Below are positions 1 to 12,925 of a stretch of 64,000 bases of DNA, piece by piece. Every line of letters starts with the position of its first letter. Position 1 is the stretch's first letter. The DNA is from Hemerocallis citrina (taxonomy: Eukaryota; Streptophyta; Magnoliopsida; Asparagales; Asphodelaceae), in NCBI GenBank assembly GCA_017893485.1, contig CM030362.1:39092984-39156983 (forward strand), given 5' to 3'. A program made the translations under genes and the position numbers. Under the pieces are notes generated by a model. It saw only the letters and a program-made list of their open reading frames with translations, was not told the DNA's origin and made no database searches.

Positions 1-120
1 GGAGAGTGAGAGAGAAAAAAAATAATAATTAAATAAATATAGGAGTTATTTTGGGTGGGGGATTTGAATTTGAGTTTTGGGGGGAAATTTCTGGGAGGAA
101 AAATATGTTTTGTAAGGTTA
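1..120 (-). repeat. Transposable-element end fragment, copy of 59934-60060
   Basis: Read on the minus strand this stretch closely matches 59934-60060: both carry GATCTAACCTTACAAAACAT, then C-rich and A-rich runs, then a TTTATTTAATTATT tract and a CT-rich run. Identity with the other copy starts near 121-125. It is therefore a fragment of a repeat whose better copy lies at 59.85 kb and may be a Helitron 5' terminus. The left part is outside the window. Confidence 0.5.
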
Positions 121-167
121 GATCATTAATGCAAGTGTAAACAAGCAAAGCAGGAATATATTAACTT
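121..167. repeat. Left arm of a 47-bp perfect inverted repeat
   Basis: Its reverse complement is identical to 13660-13706. The arm starts GATCATTAATGCAAGTG. The pair brackets the whole protease-transposase block, so it may be a short terminal inverted repeat of the MULE. No matching 9-bp target duplication is visible next to the arms, so this remains a candidate. Confidence 0.7.
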
Positions 168-841
168 CAAGACCCCTATATTTTTTAAAAAGGATCTGAG
201 AAGCGTACGGGAATGTCAACCGATGGTGAAAGTAGTGAAGCCGGAGGCGCTGTTCGCTTGTTTGTGGATAAATTCCTTACCAAGGCGAAAATATTGGCTG
301 ATACGATGGTTGATCTAATGTCAATGGTCCGCGATGCGCCGGCAGAGATTATGTCTGATCCGAATGTCAAGAATATGGTTGATAAGGCTCAAGTACTATT
401 GGGTTGTACAGCCAATGTAGCAGTAGAAAATGAAAATTTGGCAGATCAGCAAGCTGGTAGCACACAGAACATGTACGATTCCTTCTGGGCCCAGGATGAT
501 ATATTTGATCAATTAAAGGTGCTTGAGGAAGCAGCTGTTAAGCGTTTCGCGTTTAATAAAGAAGTGGCCGCTAAAACAGATCGGCCAGACATGAGTGTAT
601 TGGGATGTAATGATCCAAGTTTCAGCCTTGGATTAACACAACTGAAAGGTGACGATGATACGGGAGCTGAGCAGGTTCAAGATCCTTTTTTGCAGGTTGA
701 TAAATAATGAATTATATATTTTTCCTTTTCAACTTTCCCTATACGAAAAGTTATTTTAATTGAAAGACTTGTGTATTTTGTAGGCACACAATAAGAGCAC
801 TGAGAAGGAGGAAGGAAAAAATGCACAGGTCATACCTTACA

Positions 842-1559
842 AATGTTATCTTTTTTGCTACGTTTAATGTATATAATTGCTAATTAATTGCTATGCAGTT
901 GCTATTTTGTTTTGATTTTCTATCTAGTTGCTATGCAATTGCTAATTAATTGCTATGCAGTTGCTATTTTGTTTTGAGTTTTTATGCAGTTGATATGCAG
1001 TTGCTAATTAATTGCTATGCAGTTGCTATTTACTTGAAATATTGAGTTTCTAAATAATTGCTATGCAGATACTATTTTGTTTTGATTTTCTATCTAGTTG
1101 CTATGCAATTGCTAATTAATTGCTATGCAGTTGCTATTTTGTTTTGAGTTTCTATGCAGTTGATATGCAGTTGCTAATTAATTGCTATGCAGTTGCTATT
1201 TACTTGAAAAATTGAGTTTCTAAATAGTTGCTATGCAGTTGCTAATTGATTGCTATGCAGTTGCTATTTTGTTTTGAGTTTCTGTGCAGTTGATATGCAG
1301 TTGCTTATTAATTGCTATGCAGTTGCTATTTACTTAAAAAATTGAGTTTCTAAATAGTTGCTATGCAGTTGCTAATTAATTGCTATGCAGTTGCTGTTTT
1401 GTTTTGAGAGTCTATGCAGTTGCTAATTAATTGCTATGCAGTTGCTATTTACATGAAATATTGAGTTTCTAAATAGTTGCTATGCAGTTGCTAATTAATT
1501 GCTATGCAGTTGCTATTTTGTTTTGAGAGTTTATGCAGTTGCTAATTAATTGCTATGCA
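842..1559 (+). repeat. Tandem TTGCTATGCAGTTGC repeats in protease intron 2
   Basis: About 700 bases consist of repeats of TTGCTATGCAGTTGC joined by TAATTAAT and TATTTTGTTTTGAGTTT linkers, with a higher-order period of roughly 120-160 bases. The same sequence resumes after the solo LTR at 5355-5430. It shows no coding potential. Confidence 0.9.
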
Positions 1560-1564
1560 CTTGC

Positions 1565-4500
1565 TGTAGCGCCCCGAATTTCTAATATGATAACTTAGAA
1601 AATACGTGGCACAATCTCAGCATCCACTTCAATGCAACAATAAACACAACCAACACCACTAAAATTTTTAACTTTTATTACAACAAACTTTTACAAATCA
1701 CAGTGGAATTCAAAACAACTCAAACAATATTTTCTGTCATTTACAACTTAAATTGTCTCAAAACTGCTTTTACAAATTTACACCAAACTCTTATAAATCA
1801 AATTTATCTCAATTATGCCCAAGCATCCAAACCTCCAAACTCTAAGCAACAACCTGCAACATGTGAGGCTAGAGATGATCCCTAACCCCCAAAACTAAAG
1901 GGGTTAGCCATAAATGGTGTGAGTGACATAAAACAATCAACATAATTTAATTGTTAAACATAAGGTCATCAACAACATGCATTAACCACAATGATAAATG
2001 AATGAGGAAAAGACAAGATGTAAAGCATGAAAACATCATAGGATGAAAACAACAAGTGCATCTAATATAAAGGTCAAGTGTAGGAAAACTGGAAAACTCA
2101 TGCATAAAACCAAGTCAAGAAAACACAATTTCTATATGCGGACTCTCTAATGCATACTTGTCGAAGTCTATGCATCTCATTCTACATAGGTTCGGTGCAA
2201 GCCCTTAACATCTCCTCATCATAGGGTTCGATCCCCGCTATGCAACTAATCTTAACACGATGACTACTACGAGATAAAGATAAATTGTGAGAATTAGCCC
2301 ATGCCTGATAATTCAGGAGATGGATCCCACATCTCAGGTATTTTACCTGGATAATTCAGGAGATCATCCCACATCTAGACATAGACACATCATCGCATGA
2401 TTACCCCATGTGCGTCGCCTCGACCTTGATAATTCAGGAGTTCAATCCCGCATCTCAAGCAAACCACTTGGATAATTCAGGAGATATATCTCACATCTCA
2501 GGTAAATTACCTGGAAATTCAGGAGATAAATCCCACATCTCAAGATAGTTACTTGGATAATTCAGGAGATCAAATCTCTCATCTAAAGCTGTATTGAGGT
2601 GCATAACTCATGTTCCCGTTCATCATATCATCATTAGTGCCTGTCCTTATTATTTTTGGTTACTGAACAAATCTCCTAGAGTAGTGTACCCTACCGGCCT
2701 AAAAATTAGACTGAATAACTGAAAATGCCTCAATGGGCCTCAACAAAATAACTTAACAAATATCTCAACTCCGGTATACTAGGGTCACGTACCTCTAGAG
2801 ACTCAAACTCAAGAATCTAAACAAATTCCCACTAATAAGAGTGGCTCAACTGAATATCTTATGATCAAATACTGAACTGAATATGGTATAGACTGATTAA
2901 TCTGAAATCAATCACTCGAAATAACACTAAAGATACAAAGAATCCTTCAGTACCAGTCGACTTATACTTTGGTAAGTCGACTGTCTAGAGGACGATACCC
3001 AAAATTTCACAAAATAGACCAAGTCATATCAGTCGACTTAAAAGAGAATCGGTCGACTGACCAGAAGGGACTGAACAAAATAATCTCTCAACAGACCAGT
3101 CGACTGACATCAGTCTAGGTCGACTGTCCAGAACAAATTTTACAAAGTAAAGACCTCAGGACACCAGTCGACTTATACTGTAGTAAGTCGACTGTCCAGA
3201 GGAGAATATGTAAAATTTTTACGAAAATAAACTAAGTAACATAAGTTGACTTATAAGAGTCATAAGTTGACTTACTAACAATATAAGATGGCTTATAGAA
3301 ACATAAGGTGACTTACCAAAAACATAAGTAGACTTATAAAAACATAAGGTGACTTACCAAAAACATAAGTAGACTTATAAAATTCATAAGGTGACTTACC
3401 AAAAACATAAGTAGACTTATAAAAACATAAGGTGACTTACCAAAAACTTAAGTAGACTTATAAAAACATAAGGTGACTTACCAAAAACATAAGTAGACTT
3501 ATAAAATTCATAAGTAGACTTATAAAAACATAAGTAGACTTATAAAAACATAAGTCGACTTAAAAGAGACATAAGTCGACTTATAAAAACATAAGTCGAC
3601 TTACCAGAGAGAAATTCCAGAAATCTTTAAGAAAATATTCTAAGTGTCATTAGTCGACTTGCAAAGTCATAAGTCGACTTAAAATACAATATAAGTCGAC
3701 TTAAAAGGTCATAAGTCGACTTACCAGAGAAAATCTAAGATAACTTTGAACAATAACTTCTAAGTGTACCAGTCGACTGAAAAGGGGTCTAAGTTGACTG
3801 TCCAGAGCGGATTTTCAAGAAAACTAAAGATACAGCAGCTGGGTCGTACCAGTTGACAGATTAGTATACCATTCGACTGATTAGTATACCATTCGACTGT
3901 CGGCCTTCAGTCTGCAAGGTTTGGTTGTTCATGATAATCAAAATTAGGGTTTTCCAAAAGCAATTGTTGTTTACTAAAATAATTTGTATTTAGGTAAAAT
4001 CGACAATCTCAAATAATCTCCATTATGGATACATTTCCTCAAATCAACCGTTATCTCAAAACTTAATTCTCATGTTCTAATCTCCTAATTCTTCCATTAG
4101 GATTTCTCAATACTAAATATCTTTCACAACCATGATCAAAGTCTGATTTATAACCATGAGATCCAGATGTTCGTCATCCGATCTCAACATAATCAATTCT
4201 TAACATGCTTTCTAACAATATAATCTCATAATTCAAGATCTACTCAATATTCATGAGTTTCACAAACATGGTCCAAGCAATAACAATGGTTCATTCACAT
4301 CACAATACAAGGATCATATCATTCATATAATGAAACAAAGCAAACGTTTTCATTCACATAAATCAAAACAACCAATTTCATATCATTCGCAAAATCAAAC
4401 AACAACACAAACAATGTCACTCACCTTTGATTTTTAGAAGTATCCACGAAAAGGTCTTCCTTTTGCTAGATCCAAAAATCCTCCTCCCGATCACCAAGAA

Positions 4501-5354
4501 AATAATATTTTAATAAATCTGGAGTTGTGCAGCGAATGACGACTGCACACCCTCTTTTATACAGGCCGGGATTGAAAGGAATTAGGGTTTTGAAGTACTT
4601 TTGCAAAATAGTCCTTTTTCAATTTATTACTTCACATATATAACCTTTCTTAGTCAAAATAAGTTAAATAAATCAAAAATAAATAAAATCTTTTTACCAC
4701 TAAGTTTTCCAACAACCCAGCACGGTCCAGAGATAAGAAAATCCCGGATTTACACTCAGGGTGGCAATTTTGCACAAAAGCCCTCCCTTTTGTAATATTT
4801 GCAAATACATCATAAGATATTCATAAAAATCCAGAAAAATCCGAAATAATATAGAGTAATACATATTATAGTTTCCAATAAAAATATTTGACTTTTACCT
4901 TCCAGAAAAACATTTGCACAAAGATCCAACATAAATTCTATATTTGCAAAAACACCCTTTTTTGTTTAAATCTTCACCAAATCGACTTTAAATAAATTTC
5001 AAATATATTTAAATTCAAATGATGACCCTGGAGAACCAAAATATCAGTAAAACGAATTTTCATAGTTTATTTAAGATCCAAACGACTTTTTACATAAAAG
5101 CCCCTCTCTTTCGAGATATTTGTAAAAATAGTTTCTTTATTCAAAAAAATCCCAAAATTTAGAATACGCTCCATAATAAGTATGGGAACTTATTAAAAAT
5201 ATAAAAATTGTATATGTACACCAAAATTATTTGCACGTGTTTCGCACGTGAAAAAAGATAAATCTTTTAGAAAATATTTTATTAAATTTTCAGTAAATCA
5301 TTTTAATTCATTTTCAAATAATTAAAATAATATTTGAAAATACGGGGTTCTACA
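1565..5354 (-). mobile_element. Solo LTR, 3.8 kb, Ty3-type, with CTTGC target duplication
   Basis: It starts TGTAGCGCCCCGAATTTC and ends CGGGGTTCTACA, flanked by CTTGC at 1560-1564 and 5355-5359. On the minus strand it aligns in outline with the Tekay LTR at 17035: the same TGTA..TACA ends, a block about 100 bases long containing 'gcttgc..ctatgtag..gatgcatag', and a TATAAAAG box at about 4562-4551. No internal region or coding sequence is present, so it is the product of LTR-LTR recombination. It split the tandem repeat in the protease intron. Its interior holds the AGTCGACT repeat field. Confidence 0.9.
2945..3905. repeat. AGTCGACT palindrome field and derived 20-bp array
   Basis: Roughly thirty copies of AGTCGACT or close variants occur here. 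At both ends they come as spaced pairs, a CCAGTCGACT...AGTCGACTGTCCAGA arrangement. In the middle (about 3240-3760) they form a short tandem array of ACATAAGTCGACTTATAAAA-like units, with decayed forms such as ATAAGGTGACTTACC and ATAAGTAGACTT. The same paired motif recurs in the Tekay LTRs. Confidence 0.85.
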
Positions 5355-6559
5355 CTTGCTATTTACATGAAATATTGAGTTTCTAATTTGATATTATTCA
5401 GTTGCAGTCTAATTCTTATGCAATTGATCATTACATTAAAATGTCATAGATTAAAGTAATGATAATGTATGTTTGTCAATATTAAAAATATTCTTATTGT
5501 GGAATAAAATTTAATTTTTTTATTATGAAAATACAAAAACATATAATGAATGTTTTTCATTAGTATACAAAAGAACCATAATGTTTTTTCCTTTTTTTGT
5601 GTTTAGGAAATGGTGGACGGGAAAACAAATGATTATCAACAAAATGTTGAATGGGCGCAAATTCCTGTTAGAAAACGTCGAAATCCTGTTAGAAAACGTC
5701 GATTTCCTAGTCAGGTATTGGTATTGCAGTTGCTATTTATAATCATTACAGTTGCTGTATAATCATGCTGCATTTGCTTATGGGAGTAGTATTTATGTTT
5801 GAAGGTTGTTCGAGATGCGGATCTAGGAAATAAAAAGTGTCAGATAAACATGAGAAGTGGCAAGGTATTTGGATTGTTGTTTTTAAGATTTACTTCAATT
5901 GTTGTTTTATTTTTTGAATGATGTTAACTAGAATATTTGTTACCAACACTTCATAGGAGACCGAGACGCATATTCCGACTGATGGAGGGGAATACTTGAT
6001 TGTGAAAGGTCCAGAAGAGGGTGAAAATATAAAGAAGAACAAAGACAGCTTGGGCGTGGAGATTAATAAGGTGAAGAAGAATTCTGATATTTTGAAATCC
6101 AAAAACCCTGTTGAGACTGCACACCACATGGTACGCCGGAAACAAACAGAAAAGAAGAAGACTGAAAAATTAATTTCCCCATACGACCGTAGGGAAGTGG
6201 CGTTGACTGACGGATGGACTGATGCTGAAAAGAAGATTGGGTTCTGAGTGATGCACAATGCTGATGCTGATATGTAAGTTTTTCTTTAACGTATGCAATA
6301 TTTTGCAAGTTATTATGAAATTCTAAGGATTTTTATAGCTGACTTATTATTTATTAATGTAGGATGGAGATCTTATTTTACACCGGACAGTTTCAGCTCA
6401 GTAGGGAACAAATGATTTCACTTTTGCCATCTGTTTATGTGGAAGCATCAGTTATTGATATTTGGAGTATGATACTCAATCACAAGGAGATGTCTCGGTC
6501 GAAAGGTTCACCATGTAGATTCTTCGCATCTACATACCTAACTGTGAGTCTGACTGAAA

Positions 6560-6612
6560 TTATTTATTTATTTATTTATTTATTAATTTTTATTTATTTA
6601 TTTATTTATTTT
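6560..6612. repeat. (TTTA)n microsatellite
   Basis: A TTTA run interrupted by TTAATTTT, located in intron 6 of the protease gene. Confidence 0.9.
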
Positions 6613-7982
6613 TTTGCATTCTTTTGTTTGTTTCACCACTATTTCGGCCTAACATAATTTACGGTTAGGCATACACTGCTGTGAACCCTGTTAAAGAATG
6701 GAGTATGAATAGACGAGGAGAGAAGTTCTTCGAGCGACTCGATGAGGAAATCGTTGATACGAAGTGGATGAAATTGGGCAGCATTGACATCGTAAGTTTG
6801 ATGGTTATTAATTTTTTTAATGTTAGGCATATCTTACAATTTGTGACGTAAAAAAGAATTTGTTGCTATTTAGTTAATTTGAAATTGCTATTTAGTTATT
6901 TAGAAATTCCTATTCAGTTAGTTACACTTTAGTTAGTGTGAAGTTTCTATTAAGTAATTTAGAAATTGCTATTTAGATACTTAAAAATTGCTATCCTCAT
7001 GTATATAATATTATTGTTGACTTGACGACTATGCATATTTCGTTTTGCGTATGCAGTTTGTGTTTCCAATAATACATGCAAGTCACTTTTACATGATGGT
7101 ATATGACTTGAAGAATATGTCCATTGATCTTATTGATAACTCCTCGGCGATGGATACTGGTTCGTTAAAGACGAAATATGGCGATGTTCCAGGATCACTG
7201 GTACGAACATTATGATAATTGCAAACCTAAATTTATAACGTTATGAGTGCAGCCTACATTTAGTTAATATTGTTTTAAACATTCTTGCAGAGTCAATTGT
7301 TTAATCTATTTTTGGAGTCAAAAGGAAAAATTAAGGAGTCCATAGAACTGCGCAATGTAAATATCCGGAGGCTGAGTATGCCTTGGAGGGACGACACGAA
7401 CAAGGAGGATTGTGGAGTGTTTCTGATGCGCCACATGGAGACATATCATGGCGGGGGAGAAAAAAATAGAATAGTGGCTTAAAGAAGAACAATAAGAGAC
7501 AGCTTAATGTATTGAGGGTAAAGTACTGTGCTGCCATCTTGAAATCTGATGTTAATACCTTAAAGGATCAAGTTGATGCAGCATCGAACCTCCACTATCA
7601 GCAGCAATGCGTGGATGGGCCAATAGATTTGGGGCCCATTCTGCTTAATTACAGGCCGCCAACTAACTTGACCAAAGACTAAAGTGGTCTGAGTGTCGTT
7701 AGATTATAGTAGTCAGACGTATGATTCTTTTGTATACTAATGAATGATTCTTTTGTATACTAATGAATGATATTGAAATTGCAAAACAATATGATTCTTT
7801 TGTATACTAATGAATGATGTTGTTTTTGATCGATATAGACTCATTTTTGAACATAATTAAGAAATCTTGGCCCTTGAAACTCAATTTTACACGTTGTGAT
7901 TGGTTTATTTATTTTCATGATCATTATGACTGCAAATTGTATTCCACAATAAGAATATTTTTGATATTTACAAACCTACATC

Positions 7983-8880
7983 ATCATTACTTTAATTTTA
8001 AATAGCAACTGTAATAACTATAAATAGCAACTGTAATAACTATAAATAGCAACTGAAATAATTATACAGCAATACCTGACCACTTAAACAGCAACTGTAA
8101 TAATTATAAATAGCAACTGTAATAAACAGTAACTGTATGGAACAAAATGGTGAATGATTCTGCAGTTGCTATTAATTTGGGAATAAATATTTTCAATTCA
8201 AAAATAGCAACTGCATAGAAACTCAAATCAAAATAGCAACTGCATAGCAATTAATTAGCAATTGCATAGCTACTGCATAGCAATTAATTAGAAAGTCAAT
8301 ATTTCAAGTAAATAGCAACTGCATAGCAATTAATTAGAAACTCAATATTTCAAGTAAATAGCAACTGCATAGCAATTAATTAGCAACTGCATAGCAACTG
8401 CATAGAAACTTATGTTGTTTATTTCGAACTTAAACAGCAACTGTAATAATTATAAATAGTAACTGTAATAAACAGTAACTGCATCTGTAATAACTATAAA
8501 TAGCAACTGTAATAACTATAAATAGCAACTGTAATAACTATAAATAGCAACTGAAATAATTATACAGCAATACCTGACCACTTAAGCAGCAACTGTAATA
8601 ATTATAAATAGCAACTGTAATAAACAGTAACTGTATGGAACGAAATGGTGAATGATTCTGCAGTTGCTATTAATTTGGGAATAAATATTTTCAATTCAAA
8701 AATAGCAACTGCATAGAAACTCAAAACAAAATAGCAACTGCATAGCAATTAATTAGCAACTGCATAGTAACTGCATAGCAATTAATTAGAAACTCAATAT
8801 TTCAAGTAAATAGCAACTGCATAGCAATTAATTAGCAACTGCATAGCAACTACAGAGAAACTTATGTTGTTTATTTCGAA
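7983..8880 (-). repeat. GCAACTGCATAGCAA repeats between the two MULE genes
   Basis: This spacer between the convergent genes consists of two large direct copies, about 8000-8420 and 8460-8870, of a block made from ATAGCAACTGTAATAACTATAA units followed by ATAGCAACTGCATAGCAATTAATT units. It is the inverse orientation of the array at 842-1559. 7683-7982 is AT-rich and contains three copies of a TATGATTCTTTTGTATACTAATGA-like unit but nothing else I recognise. Confidence 0.9.
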
Positions 8881-10556
8881 CTCAAAGTAATTATATAATT
8901 AACGTTACAAATTTGATATTAAAATAGCAAATCCATAGAAACAAAATAACAATTATAAGTTATTAAAATAGCAAATAATTAACAGTAAACTATGAACATA
9001 GATTGAGTTCAAAATAGCAATTCCATAAAATCATTCGACTCCGATGTCTTCTTCAACGAGAACTGTTCGGCCAGGACAATTTCTAGCATCATGTCTAACC
9101 TTTTTCGTGCATATGCTGCACGTACGCAACGGTTTCTTGTTGCGCTCAATCGCAGCTTCTTGACGAGAAACAAGTCTACTACCACTTCCTTTGGTGCTGA
9201 CCTTGGTGGGTGGATGCACCGAGACTTGTTCAGGAGCAGGAGCTCCGAAATGCGTTTCGAACATCCTATTCTTGGTAGACGGACCAGCTTGTGGGTCTTC
9301 GGTGGAATTAAGCAGGGCCATTTGTTCTTTGATGCAGCGGTGGAAAATCGACATCTTCGCGATGTTACCATCAAGAAGACCAATACACGAGTAAAAATCT
9401 GAAATTAAATTATTCATGATAGACTTTTGCTCATCGATGCTTACGCAGTCGTTAAGGACATTGTCGTCAAGTTGGTGTATTGGCTTCGATTCAGCTGTTT
9501 TAGTCCATCGGCCGAGAACATACTTATCAGGTATAGCTTCAAGTTTTTGATCTTTGAACACCCAGAAAATATGCCGACATAGTAAGCCCATCATTGTAAA
9601 CTTCTTGCAGGTGCATGTCACATCCTCAGCAGTGTTGTTGTGTGTGACAGTTGCTATATCGCTACTGTCATTACTTATTTCATATGTGGAACTTAGTGAG
9701 CCTTTTGTGATACTGACAATGCTACAGTCATAACATCAGAGACGATCTCCTTTTGCGTTTCTTTGAAAATTGTTGACGTGTATACCTTGCTAGCATGCCT
9801 CTCGATCAACAACTGGATGATGGGAATTGAGACAGATAAAATATTCTTGTTGTTCAACTTGTCGTATTCATTTCGCTGTTTCTCTAAAGCCCCTTCAAAA
9901 AACATGAAAAACTCAATCAAGTTTGATCGAGGGTTGAAGTGTATTTTGAAGAAATTGTTTTCGCTCTCAGACATTGACGTAGTTCATAGCAAGCCGCTCA
10001 TAGGGCAGTCCCTAAAATATGCTGGGATCCAAAACCGACGTATCTGAAACATTGACTTCAACCAATTGTCGTCTTGAACTCCGTACTCGGTCATTAATGT
10101 AACCCACTTATCTTCAAATTCTGGTGGCTCAATGAGGCTTGTCCAAACAATCGACCTTAACATCGATTTGAAAATGTCGTCATCTTTCACTTTATTTGGT
10201 AGCCTCAAAGGCAACTTCTGCATGATGTGCCACATGCACAGGCGTCGCCTAACACCAGGAAATACGCGTTCAAGTGCAATCTTCAATGCAGGGTCTTGGT
10301 CTGTAATAATCATTGAGGGGCAATGACCCATGCAATCTTTAAATTTTTCAAGCACCCAAGTGTAAGAATCGATATCTTCCTTAGTGAGCAACGCAGCAGC
10401 AAAAGTTATACATCCGCCGTGGTTGTCTTTTCCCGTGAACGGAGTGAAGATTATGTTATACCTATGGATATATAAAAATTAGCATAAACTTGATTGTGGA
10501 CATATTTATTAAAAAAAAAACTAAAAGTATCCTGTTTAGTTAGACAGAAATAACTA

Positions 10557-10850
10557 TAAATAGCAACTGTAATAACTATAAATAGCAACTGTAATAACTG
10601 TAAATAGCAACTGAAATAATTATACGGCAATACCTGACCACTTAAACAGCAACTGTAATAATTATAAATAGCAACTGTAATAAACAGTAACTGTAAGGAA
10701 CGAAATGGTGAATAATTCTGCAATTGCTATTAATTTGGGAATAAATATTTTCAATTCAAAATAGCAACTGCATAGAAACTCAAAAACAAAAGAGTAACTG
10801 CATAGTAATTAATTAGCAACTGCATAATACATTCAGTTGCTATATAGTGA
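10557..10850 (-). repeat. GCAACTGTAATAA/GCAACTGCATAG repeats in transposase intron 2
   Basis: A shortened copy of the spacer repeat block at 7983-8880, lying wholly inside the intron 10971-10462 in the same strand orientation as the spacer copies. Confidence 0.85.
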
Positions 10851-11889
10851 ATTCAAATCATGTAGTACATAAATTTGCGAAATGAGAAACAAACAATATT
10901 AATATTGTTTCCAACTAATATATGTAATATTTGTGGCTACTTAAAATCAGAAAACAAACGCATGCTCGTACCTATTAGTTGAATAAGTAGCATCAAAGCT
11001 CAGAACATCACCGAAAACGGCATAATTTCTGCGGCATATTGAGTCAGCCCAAAAGACACGTGTCAGCTGGTCTTTCTCATTGACATCGTACTCCAAAACA
11101 AAGGCTGGACTTATTTCTTTTTTCTTGAAAAGCCTGTCCAAAGCCATTTGAGCATCAACACCAAGCGCATATGCCTTAAGGTCGCGCGAGAAATTTTTGA
11201 ACTCAACACTTGTGCATCCGATATTGGAGTAAGATCCAACAACCTCTTTGAACAACCTGTAAGACTTCATCGGACCTATATTTGCTCTAGCACAATTAAG
11301 AATGAAATTCTGATGATCAGGATTTAATGTTTTATTCGCGTCGAGGAATTGTCTCTGAACCAATGGAACTAACGGGTGAGAATGATGCTCGACGAATTTA
11401 GAGACAATGTAGTTCGAATTTGTTTCGTGTTTTAAAAGCATAAGAGCCTTGCAGTCTAGCCGTTTCGACACCCGACGCCTCTTGATTTTTGGCTTATCGA
11501 TCGGATCATTCTCCTCTACAATATTCTCCTCGACAATATCATTATCGAGATGGTTGTTTGAAACATCAGACTTAACGGTATTTTTATTTCCCTGCCTGTT
11601 ACAATAAAGCCACTTGTGTGTAATTAAACCACGTTTTCTCTTGTCGCCACCCCGCCGAACATCAAAACCACAAGCTGCGGCGTATTCTGTATAAAACTTT
11701 ATTCCGTCATTCATATCAGCAAATTGCTTGCCGACAAAAGGCTTCAAGTCACTGTCGCAATGAGGTATATGGCGTTCAGTTAATCCGGGCGATATCGACA
11801 AGGTACAACCCTGGACTGGAATAATTTTATTTCTAGCTACAAAATCAATATAAACGTTGTTATGACATTTATATCAAATATGATTTATA

Positions 11890-12925
11890 AAAAAAAGTAT
11901 AAATCTTGCTACTCAGTATTTGCGAATTTTCATTTTAGTAGTTTTTTTGTTTGCTAGATAAAAGTAGCTATTTAATTTTACTATTGTTGCTGTTTATATC
12001 TATGTATCTTGCTGTTCAGTATTTGCTATTTTCAATTTCAGTAATTTTTTTGTTTGCTAATAAAAGAGTTGCTATTTAGTACGCTGTAGTTGTTGTTTAT
12101 ATAATATGTAGTTGCTGTTTATAGTTATACTGAAGTTGTTGCTAACAATATGCAGTATAGTGTAGTTGTTGTTTACATAATATGTAGTTGCTGTTTATAT
12201 TATAAACAGTTGCTAATTAACTGTATAGTTGTTGCTGTTTTAAATTAAGAATTTGTTATCTAAATATTTTTACTTGTTCTAATTGCTGTGTTTGTGTTAT
12301 TTCTTTCGAAGATGGATGTGTTATTTCTTTCGAATATAAACGATGTTATGAATTAAAATAAGTAAAACTCAATGCTTTGTTTATTATCTTATATTTGATG
12401 ATTATTATACAGTAGTGTATATTATGTAGTTGATGATTACCAAGATCATCAACTACATAAACGCTGGATGTGTTAGTTCTTTCGAAGATGGATGTGTTAT
12501 TTCTTCGAATATAAACGATGTCATGAATAAAAATAAGTATGACTCAATGCTTTGTATATTATCTTATAATTGTATGCTGTAGTTGTTGTTTATATAATAT
12601 GTAGTTGCTGTTTATAGTTATACTGTAGTTGTTGCTAACAATATACAATATACTGTAGTTGTTGTTTACATAATATGTAGTTGCTATTTATATAATAAAC
12701 AGTTGCTAATTAACTGTTCAGTTGTTGCTGTTTTAAATTAAGAATTTGTTATCTATATATTTTAACTTGTTCTAATTGCTGTGTTTGTGTTATTTCTTTC
12801 GAAGATGGATGTGTTATTTCTTTCGAATATAAACGCTGTCATGAATTAAAATAAGTATAACACATTGCTTTGTTTATTATCTTATAATTGATGATTCTTA
12901 TACAGTAGTGTATATTATGTTTCTA
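11890..12925 (+). repeat. TTGCTGTTTATA/TAGTTGTTGTT repeats in transposase intron 1
   Basis: Two direct copies, about 12080-12400 and 12570-12920, of a roughly 330-base block. It contains GTAGTTGTTGTTTATATAATATG, an ATTTCTTTCGAAGATGGATGTG unit and an AAACAGTTGCTAATTAACTG unit. It is related in sequence to the other repeats of the element but divergent. It fills most of intron 13046-11816. Confidence 0.8.

Larger units (their letters stand above)
213..7682 (+). pseudogene. Ulp1-like (C48) cysteine protease gene of a MULE, nine exons, inactivated
   Basis: Exons read with GT-AG borders and matching phases: 213-695, 784-828, 5607-5714, 5805-5864, 5957-6273, 6363-6543, 6669-6791, 7057-7200 and 7291-7682. 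The first exon encodes an acidic N-terminus ending near a PSFSLGLTQL motif. Exon 3 is basic (RKRRNPVRKRR, NLS-like). The peptidase domain is C-terminal: the likely catalytic His is in ASHFYMMVYDLK (exon 8), and the Asp/Cys segment is PWRDDTNKEDCGVF followed by LMRHMETY (exon 9). Two lesions are seen. TGA at 6245-6247 stands where Trp is expected. A frameshift in the A-run near 7462-7472 separates the Cys box from a still-open tail ending at TAA 7680-7682. Ulp1 enzymes process SUMO-like modifiers; what the MULE-borne copies do is not settled. ATG 213 follows an in-frame stop at 186, but upstream exons may be missing. Confidence 0.75.

Noticed and set aside
1703..1885. Small ORFs in the solo LTR (also 4601-4795)
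   Set aside because: AT-rich chance frames of about 60 codons in non-coding LTR sequence.
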